This document shows, one piece after another, positions 35,490-44,427 of a stretch of 64,000 bases of DNA (position 1 is its first letter; each line of letters begins with the position of its first letter). The position numbers were made by a program, and so were the translations under genes. The notes beneath the pieces are model-generated. The model was not told the origin of the DNA. It did not search any database and was given only the letters and a program-made list of their open reading frames with translations. Origin of the DNA: a virus; the IMG/VR virus record IMGVR_UViG_3300047388_000292, positions 1 to 64,000 of that record; one strand, given 5' to 3'.

Positions 35490-37561
35490 CTTTTCTGGAT
35501 TCTACCGCTTCGGTTGCCAAGCGATGGAGGATTCTGTGGAGGCCCGAGTTTCACGAATGGAATTCCTCGTCTGTCAAGTTCTGGCGAATCTCTTGGAGGA
35601 CCTACTCGCACGGATGGGATCCCTCGAGATCCTAACGTGACCTCGCCATACGCAGTCAGATTCGACAAAGGAACGAAGATCGGGACAACCGCTCCTGTCT
35701 GAGACTGTGTCGCTGAAGCAAAGAACACAGAGACCACTACGGTTGATTGCGCGTTCGAAACAGTCTGGCTTGCGACTATCAACAACATTGCAGTCTTCAT
35801 CGTCGCTGTAGCAGTAGCCGTCGACATTGCTGCTGGCGTAAAATGCCCCGCTGCAGTCATGTTTACAGACCCAGTGGTGCTGACGACCGCAGTTGGAGAT
35901 AGTTGTGCTGCGGAGTTCACTGAAACAAGCGAGGTAGTAGTCACAGACGGAGCAACGATAAATGGCTGAATAACAGTAGGCTGTGCGATCGTACTCGAAA
36001 CGCTGCTTGCAGCGGAAACAATAAGTACTCGAGCAGTCAGCGGTGTAGTGGCACCCAATATCGAGCTTGCGGTTGGGGCGATAAATGCGACACCAGGAGA
36101 CGTTACCCCAGCGACCGACGATGTAATGCTCGTCACCGATGGAGAGAGAAGACTCGCAGCGGACATAGGAGAAATAGCCGAAGTCGTGCTATTCGATGTC
36201 GGCGATATCAAGGTAGCTGCTGAAACCGGCACAGACACGCTCGAGACCATTATTGCCGAAACCGTGAACATAGCCGCCGCGGTAATCGGAACAGCAGCAG
36301 CACTTGAGCTTGTAGAAATCAAGTTCACAAACGTCTTGGCACTAACCGGAACAACTGCCGCAGAAACTGCGCTGACGACTGGCACAAGCTGTGGTGCTCC
36401 CGCGAGGATCGTAACATTCACAGAACCAATGCTCGTGATAGCCAGGGTGATAAATGTAGGCGCGCTGGTTGGCGTGGTCGCTGTTGAGATAGACGTAACC
36501 GAAGGTACAAGTAGCACAGGCGCAGAGATTGGAACTGTCGCAGAGCTAATCGCGGTTGTGGTCGAAGTAATCAAAGCAGCAGCAGTAAGCGGGATGCCTG
36601 CAACAGAACTAGAGTTCGTAGTAACACTCAAAAATGTCTGTGCCGTTATGGGTATATTCGCTGTGCTGATGGCCCCAGCGGCTACAGTAAAGAACGTCTG
36701 CGCACTGATCGGGACACTGGTTGCACTAACCGCTGTAGCAGTTGGAGTAATAAACGGCAAACCGTTTTGTATTGGCGAAATTGACGCCGTAACAGACGTT
36801 GCTGTCGGCACAAACAATGCTGCTGCTGTCAATAGCCCAGTGGGGGTCGTCGTGCTGCCGGTAGATATGGATAGAAGTGAAGCTGCCGTGAGCGGCACTA
36901 CAACAGCGCCAGTAGTCGTGGCGATCACGGAGAAGAACGTTTGTGCGGAGATAGGTACAACAACAGAACCTATAGCTGTCGCGTTGGGCACCAAGAACGT
37001 CGTGGCGCTCACGGGGATGACCGCATTGGACACAGCAATCCCGGACACTGTGAATAAACTTGTAGCCGTCAGAGGCGCACTCGTAGAAGAGACCGCGACG
37101 GCAGTCGGATTGATCGGCTGTTGGACAGTAGTCTGCCCGGTCGCAGTAGATGTCGAGCTTACAGACGGACCAAGCAGCGCAGCAGCAGTAGTCGGGCTAG
37201 AAGCTGAGCTCGAGCTAGTTGTAGTCAACGAGAAGAACGTCTGTGCGCTTGTTAGCACAGAGGCAGATGCATTCGCAATAGCTGATGGAGTCAATAGCGC
37301 AGCAGCAGTCACAGGCACTGTAGATGTAGAACTAGACTGTGCGGTTGGAGCAATCAACGACGGAGCGGTTATCGTCACAGCAGCTTGCGTTTGAGCATTG
37401 GCAGACACGACAAATGATGTCGTCGCAGTAATTATTACAGCGGCTGCGCTTATGACTGCGGCAGTTACCGCGCCAAGGTCCGCCGCGGTTATTGCGTTCG
37501 AGTTTACATTCGGGAGCTTCCCGACGAGAAGCGGCCCGGGTCCCGGCAGGAACAGGGTCAT
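35486..37561 (-). CDS. Repeat protein: about 30 copies of a 20-residue unit
   Basis: 691 residues, extraordinarily rich in Ala, Ser, Thr and Val. Units of about 20 residues recur with the pattern VPISA-x-x-F-x-x-x-x-x-AIS-x-A, for example ATVPISAPVLLVPSVTSIST and AVVPVSAKTFVNLISTSSSA. The alternating hydrophobic pattern suits a beta-solenoid or a fibre. The C-terminus has shorter repeats around RGIPSVRVGPP and RGIPFVKLGPP. It overlaps the adaptor-type gene downstream (ATGA). No signal peptide; expected to be a virion fibre or decoration, which is inference. Confidence 0.65.
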   Translation of the reverse strand: MTLFLPGPGPLLVGKLPNVNSNAITAADLGAVTAAVISAAAVIITATTSFVVSANAQTQAAVTITAPSLIAPTAQSSSTSTVPVTAAALLTPSAIANASASVLTSAQTFFSLTTTSSSSASSPTTAAALLGPSVSSTSTATGQTTVQQPINPTAVAVSSTSAPLTATSLFTVSGIAVSNAVIPVSATTFLVPNATAIGSVVVPISAQTFFSVIATTTGAVVVPLTAASLLSISTGSTTTPTGLLTAAALFVPTATSVTASISPIQNGLPFITPTATAVSATSVPISAQTFFTVAAGAISTANIPITAQTFLSVTTNSSSVAGIPLTAAALITSTTTAISSATVPISAPVLLVPSVTSISTATTPTSAPTFITLAITSIGSVNVTILAGAPQLVPVVSAVSAAVVPVSAKTFVNLISTSSSAAAVPITAAAMFTVSAIMVSSVSVPVSAATLISPTSNSTTSAISPMSAASLLSPSVTSITSSVAGVTSPGVAFIAPTASSILGATTPLTARVLIVSAASSVSSTIAQPTVIQPFIVAPSVTTTSLVSVNSAAQLSPTAVVSTTGSVNMTAAGHFTPAAMSTATATATMKTAMLLIVASQTVSNAQSTVVVSVFFASATQSQTGAVVPIFVPLSNLTAYGEVTLGSRGIPSVRVGPPRDSPELDRRGIPFVKLGPPQNPPSLGNRSGRIQKR

Positions 37562-37567
37562 GACGGC

Positions 37568-38116
37568 CTAGTCAGGCGAGCGGATGTTGGCCCACTGGGT
37601 GGTCCAGGACCCGGCGACGCTCAGGGTCTTGGAGATCCAGATGGTCTGGTTCACCGAGTGGTCAAACGCCGCCGAGGTGCCTCCGAACACCACAAGGAGC
37701 TGGGTGTTGGCGGTCGCCGCGACGCCGCCGGACACGAAGAACCCGGTGCCCTTGATCGTGGCGTTGGTCCCGCCCGGCGCGCCGGTGGTCAGCACGGTCA
37801 GCATCATCCGCAGATACCAGGGGCCCGACAGCGAGGAGGCCGGCACGGTCTGGGCGATCGAGGCCCCGAGCGTGGTGCCGGAGGCGTTGGTGGTGGAGAT
37901 GGTCGGGCTGATGGTCAGCGCCCCGGTCGCCGCGGTGGTGATCAGCCCGCCCGCCTCGACGATGTACATCTTCCCCGGCCGCGGGTCGTAGGCGAAGATC
38001 GGCGTGTACTGCTGGCTGTTCCACATGCCGACCGCGGTGGTCGCCGCATTGGCGGCTAGCGGATCGGTGATGGCCGGCTCGACCGGGCCGGCATCCTGTA
38101 GGTATTGCCTCGCCAT
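37568..38116 (-). CDS. Structural-type protein, 182 aa
   Basis: Strand-rich with AYDPRPGKMYIVEAGGLIT, TAATGALTISPTIST, and FFVSGGVAATANTQLLVVFG. This pattern occurs in phage structural proteins of unknown role. First gene of a GC-rich block running to 41.1 kb. Confidence 0.55.
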   Translation of the reverse strand: MARQYLQDAGPVEPAITDPLAANAATTAVGMWNSQQYTPIFAYDPRPGKMYIVEAGGLITTAATGALTISPTISTTNASGTTLGASIAQTVPASSLSGPWYLRMMLTVLTTGAPGGTNATIKGTGFFVSGGVAATANTQLLVVFGGTSAAFDHSVNQTIWISKTLSVAGSWTTQWANIRSPD

Positions 38117-38875
38117 CTACAAGATCCCTCCTTGGGGAGCCATGAACGGGATTGCCCGAAAGCTCGGCTGAGGGCCCACCACAGCAGCGGCGGGCGTCGA
38201 TACGACCTCCAGCACAACGATCGTGTACGGGCCGGTTGACGTGCCGGAATAGCCGAACGATTGCGAGCCGGTGGACGTCTCATCGTCCAGCTCGGTTAGG
38301 TAGAGGGTGTAGTTCGTGCTGAACGCCTGCGCGAACGGCGACGCTGTCGGCCCCGGCGCACCCGAGCCGTGAGTGGTCGCCGCGGGCGACGGCGACTCCA
38401 CCGCATGCGCCGACCAGTCGCCCGCAGCCCAGCAGACGGACGAATCCACCTTCGTCATCGTTATCGCCCCGGTCTGCGGCGATGACGTCGCGCCCGTCAC
38501 CAGCTGAGACGCCCCGACCGAGATCGTGTCGGTGCCCTGCGCGCGGAACTGATAGACGCCCATCCCCATCGCCATCGCAGCGCTGCTGGGACAGTTGGCC
38601 GTGATGATGCCGGAGCTGCCCGCGGTCGCGACGGCAGTCCATACGGCCACGCCACAGTCGGTTCCCGTCGTGCTATGGACTTGCTGCGGCGTCCAGGACA
38701 GACCCGATCCCGTGTTCGTCGGCGCGCTCCAGGCGTGCGACCCGTTGCCTTCGTTCCCCGCGAGGCAGACGAGAACATCACCCGTCTGCCACGTCAGTGT
38801 TGCCGATGCTTGGCTGTTGGTTCCGGTGGTGCCGCTGTTGGCTGAGGAGAACGCGATGAGGGTTGGCGCGGCCAT
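38117..38875 (-). CDS. Structural-type protein, 252 aa
   Basis: Strand-rich, Ser/Thr/Gly-rich, with TLTWQTGDVLVCLAGNEGN and VWTAVATAGSSGIITANCP, a pattern of jelly-roll or Ig-like fold. Third from the end of the GC-rich block. Function unknown. Confidence 0.5.
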   Translation of the reverse strand: MAAPTLIAFSSANSGTTGTNSQASATLTWQTGDVLVCLAGNEGNGSHAWSAPTNTGSGLSWTPQQVHSTTGTDCGVAVWTAVATAGSSGIITANCPSSAAMAMGMGVYQFRAQGTDTISVGASQLVTGATSSPQTGAITMTKVDSSVCWAAGDWSAHAVESPSPAATTHGSGAPGPTASPFAQAFSTNYTLYLTELDDETSTGSQSFGYSGTSTGPYTIVVLEVVSTPAAAVVGPQPSFRAIPFMAPQGGIL

Positions 38876-38878
38876 CGT

Positions 38879-39271
38879 CTACAGCGTCTCGTAGACAACC
38901 GACCCTGAGATCGTCGTTGGCGCTGTCGCCGTCAGGATGACCTGAAACGCCGTGTCGGTCGGGAACGGGGAGCCGATGCCGACCGACATCGTGTTCTCCG
39001 TGACCGTCACGCCTTTCGTGGTCACGGTCCCTCCGAAGAACGTGGCCGAGCCGATGTCACGCCACGTGGCGCCATTGTCGAGCGAGTATTGAATGTCGAT
39101 CGTGAGCGCATCGGCAGGCGTGAGCGTGTTCAGCCACGGGTGGTTGCCGGCGCCGGCGCGCTCGATGATGACCTCGGCCTGCGACCAGGGCTGCGCGCTG
39201 TGCGCGAACGTGTTGAACGCGGTTTGCCCGGCGGCCAGCGTGATCGTTGGAATGTTCTGCGTTACCGACAC
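38879..39271 (-). CDS. Structural-type protein, 130 aa
   Basis: Has DIQYSLDNGATWRDIGSATF, resembling fibre or sialidase-like strand pairs, and FQVILTATAPTTISGSVVY at the end. High GC. Unknown. Confidence 0.5.
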   Translation of the reverse strand: MSVTQNIPTITLAAGQTAFNTFAHSAQPWSQAEVIIERAGAGNHPWLNTLTPADALTIDIQYSLDNGATWRDIGSATFFGGTVTTKGVTVTENTMSVGIGSPFPTDTAFQVILTATAPTTISGSVVYETL

Positions 39272-39295
39272 GGCAAAGCCCCCCGAGAGGTTGGT

Positions 39296-41152
39296 TTACG
39301 GGTTGATCGGCGTGCCGTCGTCGTAACGGTTCCCCGCCCCCCACACGTTCCCGGAGTCGGTGCCGCGCTGGTGGACGGTGCCGTTGTCCCAGCCCGCGAT
39401 CGGGCCGTACACGCCGCACTGGCCGGTGACGCCGCGCCCGAAGACGTTATTGGCGATGTAGTCGCCGATCGTCGGATACGGCTTCTGCGTTCCCTGCCCC
39501 GGATACAGGCAGACCGCGACTTGGCTGCCGTCAGCATAGTTCGGTCCGGCGGGAGCCAGATAGTTGTATTCGGCGTCGAGCGTGACCTGGTTGAAGTCGG
39601 GGAACACTGACAGGTCGCCTGAGCAGCCTGCGTTCCCGCCGCCGACAACTGCGCCCGGTAGCGTGGCGGCCTGGTCGCCGCAGTTGATGTAGTCGTGAAT
39701 GGCGGTGAGCTTGTTGCCCGGCCCGTTGCCGTTGCCACCGATCCCGTTCATGTGGAATGTGGATTGGACGACGAGGCCGTGCTCCCACGAGTCCTTGACG
39801 ATGCAGTTCCCGTCGCAGTGGTCGGGGCCGTTGCCGCCGTGATTGTTGACGTGGTCCTCGTAGAAGTTGCCGTAGGAGATGTTTGCGCGGTTGACCTGGA
39901 TCGTCGACCCGTCCGATGCGGTGTAGGTCGGCATGTCAGCCGTGTCGATCTCGTCGTAGCTCATCACGAGCGGGCCGTTGACGTCCACGTAACCGATGAC
40001 CTTCGAGTTCTTCAGCGTCACGCACGGCGTCGCCGGGGAGCTGGTGCCGTTGCCAGCGTTGTCGGAGAAGCTGCCGGTGATGAGCAGGCCCGAGATGGTG
40101 ACGTTGCACGAGTTGACCTCCACGGCCTGATTGCTGGCGTTCCAAGTCCAGCCCGGGCCGGAGGTCGCGTCCTGCGGGACGCGCGTGAGGACCGTTCCGG
40201 CCGGCACGCCGGTGCTGCTGGGGCCGGGCCAGCAGCCGCCCCACGGGTCGGGGCTGTCGGGCGCGTTCGGGGTGCTCGCCGGGCAGTTGCCGCTCGGCGT
40301 GGTCGACGTGGTGCTCGTCGTGCTGGTTGTGGTGGTCGGCGTTGTCGAGGTTGTCGAGGTGGTGGTCGGCGTCGTGGTGCTCGTGGTCGTGCTGGTCGCT
40401 CCGGTCCCCGAGACGTAGGCGCTGACCGGATTGGAGTTCCACTGCAGCGCGGGCGAGTAAGGGTTCGGGAAGCCGCTGCCGGACCAGTCGAGATTCGACC
40501 CGCCTGAGCCCATGTCCCGGTAGCTGATCGTGCCGCCCGTCTTAGCGCCGAGCGCGATCCAGTACCGGGTGCCGCTGGTGATGCTCGCGTCGCCGGCCAG
40601 CGGGACGGTCGCCCACCCCGCCGCGTTAGAAGCGATGGTGGCGGTGTCGAGGCGGGCGCCCGGCTTGCCTGCGCTGTCGGCATACAGTCCGACCTGCGCG
40701 CCGTCCGTGGAGTCGAGGTACACGCTTACGCTGGCGGCAGTGCCGGACGCACCGGCCGTGTAGCCGAATGCCTCGCTTGCAGGCGCAGAGCTTCCGTCGT
40801 GGGTGCCTTGGACAGTTTGGCTTCCCAGCAGCACCGTGCTGGGTGGAGGAGGGGGGGGCGTTGTCGGGACGGTGAAGCTGCCGATGATCGTTTCGGTGTG
40901 CGCGCCCGGCGCAAGGCCCGTCTGATTCAGCGGACTCGTACAGGCAGCCGGCGTGCCGCCGTCAAGCGAGCACTGGAAAGTCGCGCCCGGCTCATCGGAC
41001 GAGAAGCTGAAGGATGGGCTTGAGCCGGCGCCGAGGGCGACCGCGCCGCCGATCCCGAGGATCAGCGCGAGGAGGCCGAGGACGATGTAGGTGGTCAGGT
41101 CGGGCTTGTAGATTCGGCGCACGTCAGCTCGCCAGTTCGGTGTTACCGGCAT
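39296..41152 (-). CDS. Membrane-anchored spike-like protein
   Basis: 618 residues. A transmembrane segment at about 20-42 (YIVLGLLALILGIGGAVALG) precedes an Ser/Pro-rich stretch, a strand-rich domain (about 110-245, LGSQTVQGTHDGSSA), a Thr/Ser-rich linker (about 250-290) and a right-handed beta-helix domain to the end (SCNVTISGLLITGSFSDN, YEDHVNNHGGNGPDHCDG). The layout is that of a bacterial surface protein rather than a virion part. It overlaps the gene upstream by 29 bases, and a GTG at 41122 is a good alternative start. GC is well above the neighbours. Its place inside the head-tail block points to a cargo or lysogenic conversion gene. Confidence 0.6.
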   Translation of the reverse strand: MPVTPNWRADVRRIYKPDLTTYIVLGLLALILGIGGAVALGAGSSPSFSFSSDEPGATFQCSLDGGTPAACTSPLNQTGLAPGAHTETIIGSFTVPTTPPPPPPSTVLLGSQTVQGTHDGSSAPASEAFGYTAGASGTAASVSVYLDSTDGAQVGLYADSAGKPGARLDTATIASNAAGWATVPLAGDASITSGTRYWIALGAKTGGTISYRDMGSGGSNLDWSGSGFPNPYSPALQWNSNPVSAYVSGTGATSTTTSTTTPTTTSTTSTTPTTTTSTTSTTSTTPSGNCPASTPNAPDSPDPWGGCWPGPSSTGVPAGTVLTRVPQDATSGPGWTWNASNQAVEVNSCNVTISGLLITGSFSDNAGNGTSSPATPCVTLKNSKVIGYVDVNGPLVMSYDEIDTADMPTYTASDGSTIQVNRANISYGNFYEDHVNNHGGNGPDHCDGNCIVKDSWEHGLVVQSTFHMNGIGGNGNGPGNKLTAIHDYINCGDQAATLPGAVVGGGNAGCSGDLSVFPDFNQVTLDAEYNYLAPAGPNYADGSQVAVCLYPGQGTQKPYPTIGDYIANNVFGRGVTGQCGVYGPIAGWDNGTVHQRGTDSGNVWGAGNRYDDGTPINP

Positions 41153-41600
41153 CCGTGCGTTGGTATGGGCCTGGATGCGATCCTTCTACTAACCCAGCCT
41201 CAATCAGCAAATTGAGCTGCTCAAACACTTGCCGAATCGTATCCTCGAGCGTGCCCGATATATCGAGCTTATCGGCCTCTGGATTCTGCGGGTTGAAGGT
41301 ATGTGGGTCCAGCATCAGAGACCGAGTCAGCGCAGCCAGAGTGTTTCGAGGGCCATACGCTGTCTCATCTTCCTCATCTGCTATGAACCCGAGGACACGT
41401 CTAGTTAGAGACAAACGCTTGAACTTTGTTTCTGGTAGCACAGCACCAGGACCACCACCTGCAGTGAGGCTGACGCTCGCCCGAACACCAAGCATAAGAG
41501 CGGCTGCTACAGCAACCGGATCAGTCACCTCTGGCGTGACTCCCTCGGGGATAGACGCAACGTCTGCGGGAGTGATCTCGATCGAATCTGAAGCTTCCAT
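41124..41600 (-). CDS. Hypothetical protein, 158 aa
   Basis: Acidic N-terminus, then AVAAALMLGVRASVSLTAGG and LEDTIRQVFEQLNLLIEAG, helical. Unknown; near the head-tail connector genes. Confidence 0.55.
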   Translation of the reverse strand: MEASDSIEITPADVASIPEGVTPEVTDPVAVAAALMLGVRASVSLTAGGGPGAVLPETKFKRLSLTRRVLGFIADEEDETAYGPRNTLAALTRSLMLDPHTFNPQNPEADKLDISGTLEDTIRQVFEQLNLLIEAGLVEGSHPGPYQRTDAGNTELAS

Positions 41601-41609
41601 CGCCTCCTC

Positions 41610-42245
41610 CTAACTTCCGGTGATGGATAGTGACATCGCAGCCGAAGCGATTGTGGGCGGAGTTTGGGTCGTGCTGATTACCGTGCTCGTGACACTCGCG
41701 ACCCACAGCAAGTTTGAGCCAGAAATCGTCGCCGAGTCGCTGATGCAGAACCCGAGCAGCGTCGAGGTCGAGGCCGTGCAGGCGCCCCAAGTGATCGCAC
41801 CATTGTTCGTTACGACCGACGGGGTAGCGCTGGTCGCAGCGTTTGTCCATGTGCCGACCGTAGGTGTCAAGATCGCGTAGCCGGTGTAGGCTGCAACGGT
41901 TCCCGCAACGGTGGTGCCGGTGCTCGCGGTGGTCGGCGCAGTCGTGAGCAGTGATAGGCCGATGACGGCCGGCAGTGTCCACTGCGAGCCGTGGCCGACG
42001 CACATGTCGCCAACCTTCGCCATCGAATACTGCGCCATCCCAGTAAGCGCAGTCGGACAACCAGCCGCGTCGAGCTCGCGAGCGATCTCCAAACCTTCGG
42101 GAATTTCGTGTGCGGCTAGGTTGCAGATGTCCTGAAGCACATCCCGGAAACGCTCGATATCCTCGAGCCGCGTGTTCATCCAACGCTTGCCGTACTCGGT
42201 AAGCCGTGCTGGTTCAAGCTCGAGATAGACCGGCTCAATGCTCAT
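41610..42245 (-). CDS. Head protein with fibre-like C-terminal domain
   Basis: 211 residues in two parts. Residues 1-80 are helical (LTEYGKRWMNTRLEDIERF, IPEGLEIARELDAAGC). Residues 85-211 look like a phage fibre/decoration domain: YTGYAILTPTVGTWTNAA, SVVTNNGAITWGACTAST, LLGFCISDSATISGS. This C-terminal pattern is common in actinophage surface proteins. It may decorate the head or neck. Confidence 0.6.
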   Translation of the reverse strand: MSIEPVYLELEPARLTEYGKRWMNTRLEDIERFRDVLQDICNLAAHEIPEGLEIARELDAAGCPTALTGMAQYSMAKVGDMCVGHGSQWTLPAVIGLSLLTTAPTTASTGTTVAGTVAAYTGYAILTPTVGTWTNAATSATPSVVTNNGAITWGACTASTSTLLGFCISDSATISGSNLLWVASVTSTVISTTQTPPTIASAAMSLSITGS

Positions 42246-42527
42246 TTACCCGGTGTTCCTTCCATTCGGCATAGATTGGAACATTTGCTGAGGCATGCCG
42301 GGAACTGCGATCTCTACGCGCTTCTTCGCAGGTTCACCGCGCAATTGCCCAGCGATGTCATCGGCAGCAAAGTCGTCGAGCGGAAACTGCCATTGCCGGC
42401 CAAACTGATCATCCTTGAACACAAGCACACGGCCAGCGATGATTGTCTGTCCCGGATTCTGAGGATCAGGTGCCTGCTGTTCGGCGATGACGTATCCAAC
42501 TCCGATGATTGTTTCTGCAATCGGCAT
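42246..42527 (-). CDS. Hypothetical protein, 93 aa
   Basis: Unknown. Has YVIAEQQAPDPQNPGQTIIA and RVLVFKDDQFGRQWQFPLDD. Shares a base with the next gene upstream (start at 42527). Probably a small virion or connector component by position. Confidence 0.55.
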   Translation of the reverse strand: MPIAETIIGVGYVIAEQQAPDPQNPGQTIIAGRVLVFKDDQFGRQWQFPLDDFAADDIAGQLRGEPAKKRVEIAVPGMPQQMFQSMPNGRNTG

Positions 42528-43117
42528 CAGACATTCACTCCTGCCGGCTGCTGAATCTCACCCTCGTAAATACCACGATCCCATTCAACAATCGCCGGCC
42601 GATTCTTGTGTTCGCGCTCATATGCAATGGCGTCCTTCACCAACGGATCTGAGGAAACCGAGAACTTCTCAAGGATCTGACGCACATCCCACTGGTCAAA
42701 TCCATCGAACGGCTCGCGCTCACGAACTGAGACGAAGTCCACAATGTCAGCACGACTCATACCGCCCTCGGCACGCTCGTAGTCCTTGGCCTGCCTGACC
42801 GTCGACACATCTGCGTCTCTCAGGCGATCGATGATTTCCTGCGGATGCAAACCAACATAGTCAGGCCACGGCGGCTTGACTTCTGCACCCTCGAGCGTCC
42901 GCACACCGGCCAACTCTGTCGCCTTGACGCGATACGAATACGCCTCGGACACAGTCAGCGGCTCGAAGCGCTCGCGATACCAGTCCGACCCCTCCTTGAT
43001 CTTGTCGCGGATGAAGTCGTGGACCTCCCAGTCCGAGAGCACAGTGCCCTCTTGATGAACGAAGTGGTCGTTGTTGACGTTTCGAACAGTCGTGTGCTTT
43101 TTCAGCAGGTATGCCAT
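42527..43117 (-). CDS. Hypothetical head-module protein, 196 aa
   Basis: From the ATG at 43117 with GAGG 5 bases upstream; an in-frame start at 43270 would overlap the capsid gene. Has LKKHTTVRNVNNDHFVHQEG, and DWYRERFEPLTVSEAYSYRV. Directly follows the major capsid gene, a usual place for head-completion or connector proteins. Confidence 0.55.
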   Translation of the reverse strand: MAYLLKKHTTVRNVNNDHFVHQEGTVLSDWEVHDFIRDKIKEGSDWYRERFEPLTVSEAYSYRVKATELAGVRTLEGAEVKPPWPDYVGLHPQEIIDRLRDADVSTVRQAKDYERAEGGMSRADIVDFVSVREREPFDGFDQWDVRQILEKFSVSSDPLVKDAIAYEREHKNRPAIVEWDRGIYEGEIQQPAGVNV

Positions 43118-43140
43118 CAGGGCCTCGCTCCTGTTAGTTA

Positions 43141-44400
43141 CTAAAAACTTTTCATGTACAAAAATGCTTCGGGGCGCCGCAGACGACCAAACCGAGCCGA
43201 CGCCTGACGGAAGAAGTGCTTCTTGGCACCGTGGTCGACGATGATCTCCGACTGCGGTCCCTGCACCCACTTCAGCTCGTTGAAAGCGGCTGAGAGTGCA
43301 ACCATGCCGTCAGCGACATCAGCGATGCGCTCACCTTCATGGACGTACTCGGTGGTGTACATGAGCTCGCCGTTGAGCAGGTACTTCGTCAACGCACCCA
43401 TGCCTCGGGAGTATCCCTGCGTCTCCGAACGGTAGCCGGAGTCGGTAACGATGAGCTTCGGTGCCGGAGCCACATTCGAATCGACCTCGTCCATGCCTCC
43501 TCCCCAGAGCAGCGTCTGCATGTCTGCTGCCGTCGGCAAGTAGACGTTGCGGTCCGTCGGCGTGAGATAACCGCGGGCCTGGTTCGAACGCTGCAGATTC
43601 GAGAACGTAATCGTGTTCTGGTGGATCCTTGACGCGTAGACGCCGATGTCGTTGGCGATCAACTGCTGACCCGAACGAATGTCGTCGATCGGCGTGGAGT
43701 TCACGCGGTCCGTCCACGGCACCGACGTCGTGATGTTGTGGGTGCTCATGTACGGCCACGTGATCGTCGCTGATCCCTGGTCGTAGGTGACCACGAGGGA
43801 CTGACCCTTGAACATAGCCCAGCGCATGACTTCGGTAAGACGCTCGTTGCGCAACTGGAGCATGCGTCCCTGAGTAACAAGGTCGACACCTGCGCGAGCG
43901 CGGATCGACTCATCCTTCGAGGTCATGCGCAGCCACAGATCCTCCTGAATTGCCACCATCTCGTCGAGGAGGAGCAGCTCAGAGACTTCCTGAGTAAACG
44001 CCATCTTCGGGACGAAGATTTTCGGAGAAGCATCCGGAGCGCGGAACTGCCCGATTCCGAAGGCCGCGACTTCCGCGATCTCCCGCTTGATCGTGCGGTC
44101 ATAGCACGGGACCAGCGGTGCAATCTGCGGGCCCATAGTTGGCAGCCGCTCGAGCACCGTCTCGAGATTGCGTCGCACCAGATCGGTAATCGCTGCCTGT
44201 TGGAAGACATCGAACACGTTCTGGTCTCCGGCCTGTGCGCCGGCAATGAGTGGCATTCCGTGCGGATACTTCTGCTGGAACCACTCCCACGACCCAACCA
44301 TCGGTCGTGAATCGTCAGCTCGACGCCGGGGGTGTCCGAGATGATCGTGAGATCCCCCGTGTAGATACTTCATCCGCTTGCGGTTTTTGCGGTCGGCCAT
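43141..44400 (-). CDS. Major capsid protein (HK97 fold)
   Basis: 419 residues, of the lambda gpE-like branch of the HK97 fold. The N-terminal part is likely flexible (residues 1-45), then FQQAAITDLVRRNLETVLER, APLVPCYDRTIKREIAEV, KIFVPKMAFTQEVSELLL and a C-terminal AKKHFFRQASARFGRLRRPE. Position after the protease/scaffold and decoration genes is the standard head order. Forms the capsid shell. Confidence 0.8.
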   Translation of the reverse strand: MADRKNRKRMKYLHGGSHDHLGHPRRRADDSRPMVGSWEWFQQKYPHGMPLIAGAQAGDQNVFDVFQQAAITDLVRRNLETVLERLPTMGPQIAPLVPCYDRTIKREIAEVAAFGIGQFRAPDASPKIFVPKMAFTQEVSELLLLDEMVAIQEDLWLRMTSKDESIRARAGVDLVTQGRMLQLRNERLTEVMRWAMFKGQSLVVTYDQGSATITWPYMSTHNITTSVPWTDRVNSTPIDDIRSGQQLIANDIGVYASRIHQNTITFSNLQRSNQARGYLTPTDRNVYLPTAADMQTLLWGGGMDEVDSNVAPAPKLIVTDSGYRSETQGYSRGMGALTKYLLNGELMYTTEYVHEGERIADVADGMVALSAAFNELKWVQGPQSEIIVDHGAKKHFFRQASARFGRLRRPEAFLYMKSF

Positions 44401-44427
44401 GTGATGCTCCTTTCTATTCCGGCCGAC

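Noticed and set aside
36048-37394. 448-codon open frame on the plus strand
   Set aside because: It is antisense to the repeat protein; the repeats and codon pattern make long antisense frames by chance.
39695-40507. 270-codon open frame on the plus strand
   Set aside because: Antisense to the beta-helix protein in GC-rich DNA; low-complexity Arg/Val/Gly composition.
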